Below, piece by piece: positions 60,067-64,000 of a DNA stretch of 64,000 bases (positions within the stretch are counted from its first letter, which is position 1; each line of letters starts with the position of its first letter). This stretch comes from Hydractinia symbiolongicarpus. Taxonomy: Eukaryota; Cnidaria; Hydrozoa; Anthoathecata; Hydractiniidae. The position numbers and the translations under genes are program-made. The stretch spans positions 23,684,001 to 23,748,000 of the forward strand of contig NC_079883.1 in assembly GCF_029227915.1 (NCBI RefSeq), in the 5' to 3' direction. Under the pieces are notes generated by a model that had not been told where the DNA came from, did not search any database, and saw only the letters and a program-made list of their open reading frames with translations.

Positions 60067-63000
60067 TTGTTTTTATTCTCTCTAGTAAAGAGGAAAAATC
60101 AGATTTAACTTAAAATTCAATTAATATTTTTAATATATAAATAAATATTGTATATATGATTAAAAAAACTTAATTTCAAATAATTGCGTACTCGCTACGA
60201 TAAATAAATAAATAAATAAATTAATATTTTTTAAGGAAATTGATGAAGGTTTTATGACGTTTCTCATCACTGCCTTCTTTTCCCTTTCCTTTTTTTTTTG
60301 TCCTGAGAACTGGAAAAGGATGTATTACGACCAGTACATCTGTTCTAAACCAGTTGTGTAATATCATCATAGTTGTATTATATACCTAACTTTAGGTGTT
60401 TCCTGACAAAGGACTAGAGAGAACAATCCTCAGTTTGAAAGTGCGATGCTCTAATGTAACAAAGGGTTGTATCTGGGTGAATGATTTGAGAGATTTGCAG
60501 GTATTGAAAATGTAGTGTATAGTATTTCAATATTCCGAGTCTAATGCTGTTACAAATTATGAAATGCTTTACACCTAAAACAGAAAGTGAATTAGAATAA
60601 ATACAAGCAAATCCGAAATTTTATTAAACTATTTTCCCCAGACTTAATTTGGAAAACGTTGAATGAATAGTTCATTTAAAGGTTTCGTATGAAATTGGTA
60701 ATTTCAGTAGTTTTTTGAATAAGAAAATAGAAAACTACAGCTATATATATATTTATTTTTAAACGACAAAACACTTTTAGCTGGAAAAATAATAAATTAC
60801 TAAAGAATTGATAAGTGAGATGTCATGAACACTGTAAGCGAGCAGATCAACATGGAATTCATTTTATATTTTATTTAATTTTTTCAAAGCTAATAGGTTT
60901 TTAACTTCTGGTCCTCTGTAGGGGTAGTTTTTTAATTTTATCCAAGTACTAACTGTCATGTTAGAAAAAATGATACTTGGTTTTTATTAGACTTTCGTGC
61001 GTTTTTCGGGAGAAGAATAAAAGGGATATATGTTCACAGTAAAGAAATAACACCTTGTAAAATAAAAAATGGTCACAATGCTATGCCAACAATATCTAAC
61101 ATCTAAGATTTTGTCAATTAAATAATTAAATGTGAATTACTTGTTTATAACAGTTTGTGCAGACTTAAATTTTTTAACATTTATTCGTTATGCTTTTTTT
61201 TTTAGCCACATTTAGATGCAGATTGCGACTACACCATAGTAACATGTCAGAATGAAGGTTGCAACAAGCAAATTCAACGTAACATGTTGCAACAACATGT
61301 TGTTCAGTATTGTGGTCAGGTAGGTAAAATATATCAACAGTACCAGGGATGGTCAAGGTTCTGAAAAATGACTTCAAATCTGTGATATTAGTGCCAAACG
61401 TTTAAATAATTAGATTTCGAAAATTTGTATTAATTTTGTTACACTTTGATTGTACATTTTATGTGAATAGAAATCTTTTTTTTATGGGTTTGATTACTAC
61501 AGATTACGCAACCTTTTCCTGAGTCTAACCTTAGTAAAAAGAATTTCAATATCAGAAAGTATCAAAATCGTTACGAAATATAAGCAAAAAACATTACCCT
61601 CTCTTTTTTGTGGTGATCTGCTGATCGTTGTTTTTTGGATTGGATTAGGTATAGTTAAAGATGGCTAACTTATGAATTATCTGTTGATCTTGCTCAAGTT
61701 AACATGGTTGTTTAGTAATTAGGTTGCCATTTTTTTCAAAAATTTGAAGAATTTAATGATTGTCATGGATTCAAGTGAGTGAAATTGAATATTAAGCACT
61801 GAAGAAGTGTTTTCCAATATGTAATGCAAGCAGTATAAGTTAAAGCAGTTAATTATTGGTGGAAATATTTATGTTTTGTTAATCATAAAGTTTTAAAACA
61901 TCAGATCTTATAAGCTGGTATCTCACAGCGTGTTGATGTTTATTACAAAATGTTTTTTTATCGTAGAAAGATGGTGATTGCAATGGCAAGAAAATCAAAG
62001 AATTAATTGCTGGACTTAGTTCCAGATTACTGGAGTGTGAAATGAAAATCACAGAAAGAGATGGGATGTTAAAAATGACTGAAATAAGACTAATCAATTG
62101 CGAGAAAGACCTGAAGGTCACAAAACACAAGTTAGAAAAAAATGAGAAAAACTTGTTGGTGACAGAACATGCACTAAGCATTTGTGAGAAGGAATTAAAG
62201 ACTACGAAAGACAGGTTAAGAGATTGTGAAGAAAAATCATTGAAAAAAGATGCGATTATTGAGCGTTTATCATGTGTGAATTCTATGGGGTTTTTTCAAT
62301 GGACAATAAATAATTACAACAGCGTTAAATGGAGTGAAGAATTGAACAGTCCCTACTTCTATTCATCATATAATGGCTACAAATGTCAACTAAGTGCTGA
62401 ATGGTATGGACCTAAAAGAGGTAGAATGGGTTTGTATTTTTTCATATGCAAAGGCGAGAACGATGATGAATTAGTATGGCCATTCCCAATGGAAGTGCGA
62501 TTGCAATCTACTGACATCAATGGTAGTATAAGAAGTGTGACTGTTTCGTTTTTGACAGATAATTTACCTGACAGTTGGGAAAGACCTGAAGGTACGAGAA
62601 CAAGGGGAATCGGATCAGAAGAATTTTTACACATGCCGCAGTTGACAAAATATACTCAAAATGACAAAATGGTGATTTATTGTTTTTTCGATCTTTGACA
62701 CACAAACGCTTCTTCTTTAGTCTCTCTCACAGCTGTTATGTGATTTCGCTCTTCATTCTTTCCTAATTTTATCACTATAAAGTGTTTTTTAGTTTTCTGG
62801 AGAATTACGAAAGGCAGAGAAATAAAATTAGTTTTGATACCTTACCTATGGTTTACCACTTCTGCTTAAATAAATCCAGCCAATTATTTTGCTTGATCGT
62901 TGTTCCTTTTCTATATTTTCTATATTTCATGTTTATACTTGTCTATAACTACATATATTATCAATCTTCATACAACTTGTACATCATTTATTCTTGTTTC

Positions 63001-64000
63001 GAATTTTTCAAACTTTTGAATAGGCAACCTTTTTGTCTGGACGAATAAACTTTTGCAAAATATCGTAAGTTCAAGAAATATTTTTAAGTAATTTTAAGAG
63101 CACTGCGATAATATTGAGCGAAACCTTTATTGACTTCAATCACGCTGAATGAAAATTGCTGGGGAAATAACTTCTATCATGGAGGTAAAAATAAAGAAGG
63201 AGATTGAACTCTTTTGTTTCTATTCAAATCACCCGTGATGCGATCAGTTGCAAATCTATTCATGTTGTCATTTTAAATTCTAACGTGTGTCAGTTTTAGT
63301 AAATTTCATTGGTCGAGAAAACAATCATTAACTTTTTTTCTTTTTTTTTTTTCTGCACGCGCCACTACACGGGGGTAACCCAAAGAATACGTCATTGCAT
63401 AAATTGCGCATATTAATGTTTTTACCCAGTCCTTTTCCGCGTTCGAAGTTCAGTAAAGATGGCGATTGAGAATGGCATGGTCAAGTAAACAAATTCAGTT
63501 TAATTTTGGTTGTATTTAAATGCTTTTTTCTTTACTTTTGGGCCGAGATGTAACTTATATCAAGTTTTAATTTTTTACCGGACAGTACCTTTAACTCAAT
63601 AGATGTATCTGGCTTTTTCACAACAATATACATTTCCTGACTAATATTTTTTTAAAGCAAACTATTAGTCTTATCAACACTTATATGATATCATATATGC
63701 TTGTAGTTTTTACCATGCGTTATATTTTTAATGTACTGATTTACAATTTGTAAATATCAAAGTGATTTTTTAAATCTTGTTTCCATATTTTACATTCCCT
63801 CAAAATTCCATCCAATTGTCTTATATTATTATTTGCATTGATTTACCTAGCAGGGCTTTTAATTTATTTTTTGAAATTATCTTTTGTTATCATATATTGG
63901 AGGTTTTTGTGTAGTTTAGTATACACGAAATTATACTTTAAAGTAAGAAAAATAATTTCTTTTCTTACTTCTCAAATCTGACGTTTTGTCATTATCTGTC

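Larger units (their letters stand above)
59456..62698 (+). pseudogene. TRAF6-like copy 4, recent duplicate of copy 1 with RING/splice damage
   Basis: Exons equivalent to copy 1: 59456-59625, 59924-59975, 60396-60500, 61206-61319 and 61967-62698, all the same lengths. Exons, introns and 3' flank are near-identical to copy 1, so this is a recent segmental duplicate. Two defects lie together in exon 2: the acceptor ATAG is ATGG (59922-59923), and the RING cysteine codon TGT (C63 of CCPLD) is CGT, giving CRPLD and removing a zinc ligand. The next AG, eight bases inside, would shift the frame. A 198-bp insertion sits in the preceding intron. Exons 3-5 remain open, so a product starting at an internal ATG (coiled coil + MATH) is possible. 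MATH differences from copy 1 are few (for example GRMGLYFFICKG versus GQMGLFFHLCQG). Confidence 0.85.

Noticed and set aside
1-64000. CRISPR arrays, operons, ribosome-binding sites or rho-independent terminators
   Set aside because: The window is eukaryotic nuclear DNA with spliced genes; the tandem repeats present have no spacer structure.

Overview
The window is AT-rich animal nuclear DNA. Genes are split by GT-AG introns, spacers are full of transposon relics, and protein-coding sequence is a small fraction. The gene content (ARH3, AP5M1, a TRAF6-like array, a bacterial-type amidohydrolase) and the mobile elements (DIRS-type tyrosine-recombinase retroelements, a LINE with a Cys-rich C-terminus, tRNA-headed SINE) suggest an invertebrate, most likely a cnidarian and perhaps a hydrozoan. 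The taxon is an inference, not a sequence match. Exon models were built by hand from splice sites, phase and family homology.

Layout. 1-1462 (-): first exons of an S9-family peptidase running off the left edge. 2051-4885: a 5'-truncated DIRS-like retroelement with RNase H and an intact-looking tyrosine recombinase, between 27-bp direct repeats. 5586-14550 (+): a complete four-exon ADP-ribosylhydrolase 3 gene; its 7.5-kb first intron carries a 923-bp TA-flanked TIR element and a tRNA-like sequence. 15576-36193 (+): a complete 14-exon AP-5 mu subunit gene (AP5M1, 489 codons), reconstructed in consistent phase throughout. Its 10.2-kb second intron holds a decayed DIRS element (18.6-22.3 kb), an entire antisense three-exon amidohydrolase/deacetylase gene (23062-24662) and a higher-order minisatellite; later introns hold a SINE, degenerate tandem repeats and a pogo/Tigger-like TIR element. 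One AP5M1 intron appears to be GC-AG.

36.2-41.2 kb has no recognised gene apart from a dead LINE (-). 41.2-64 kb is a tandem array of RING/TRAF-zinc-finger/coiled-coil/MATH (TRAF6-like) genes: copy 1 intact (41197-44149); copy 2 only the two RING exons (47957-48276); copy 3 full length but with a nonsense codon in exon 4 and a coiled coil 28 residues shorter (49773-52649); copy 4 (59456-62698), a recent segmental duplicate of copy 1 that has lost the exon-2 splice acceptor and a RING zinc ligand. Between copies 3 and 4 sits a 4540-bp DNA transposon (52961-57500) with near-perfect TIRs, a TAA target duplication, arrays of a 9-bp motif at both ends, a frameshifted DDE-type transposase of a lineage I cannot name, and a small Tudor-like second gene. 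This is the best candidate here for something poorly described.

How they work together: the host genes have unrelated housekeeping or signalling roles (ADP-ribose removal, late-endosomal sorting, ubiquitin-linked receptor signalling). The main story is genome dynamics: gene-in-intron nesting, tandem duplication followed by different routes of decay, and several transposon classes.
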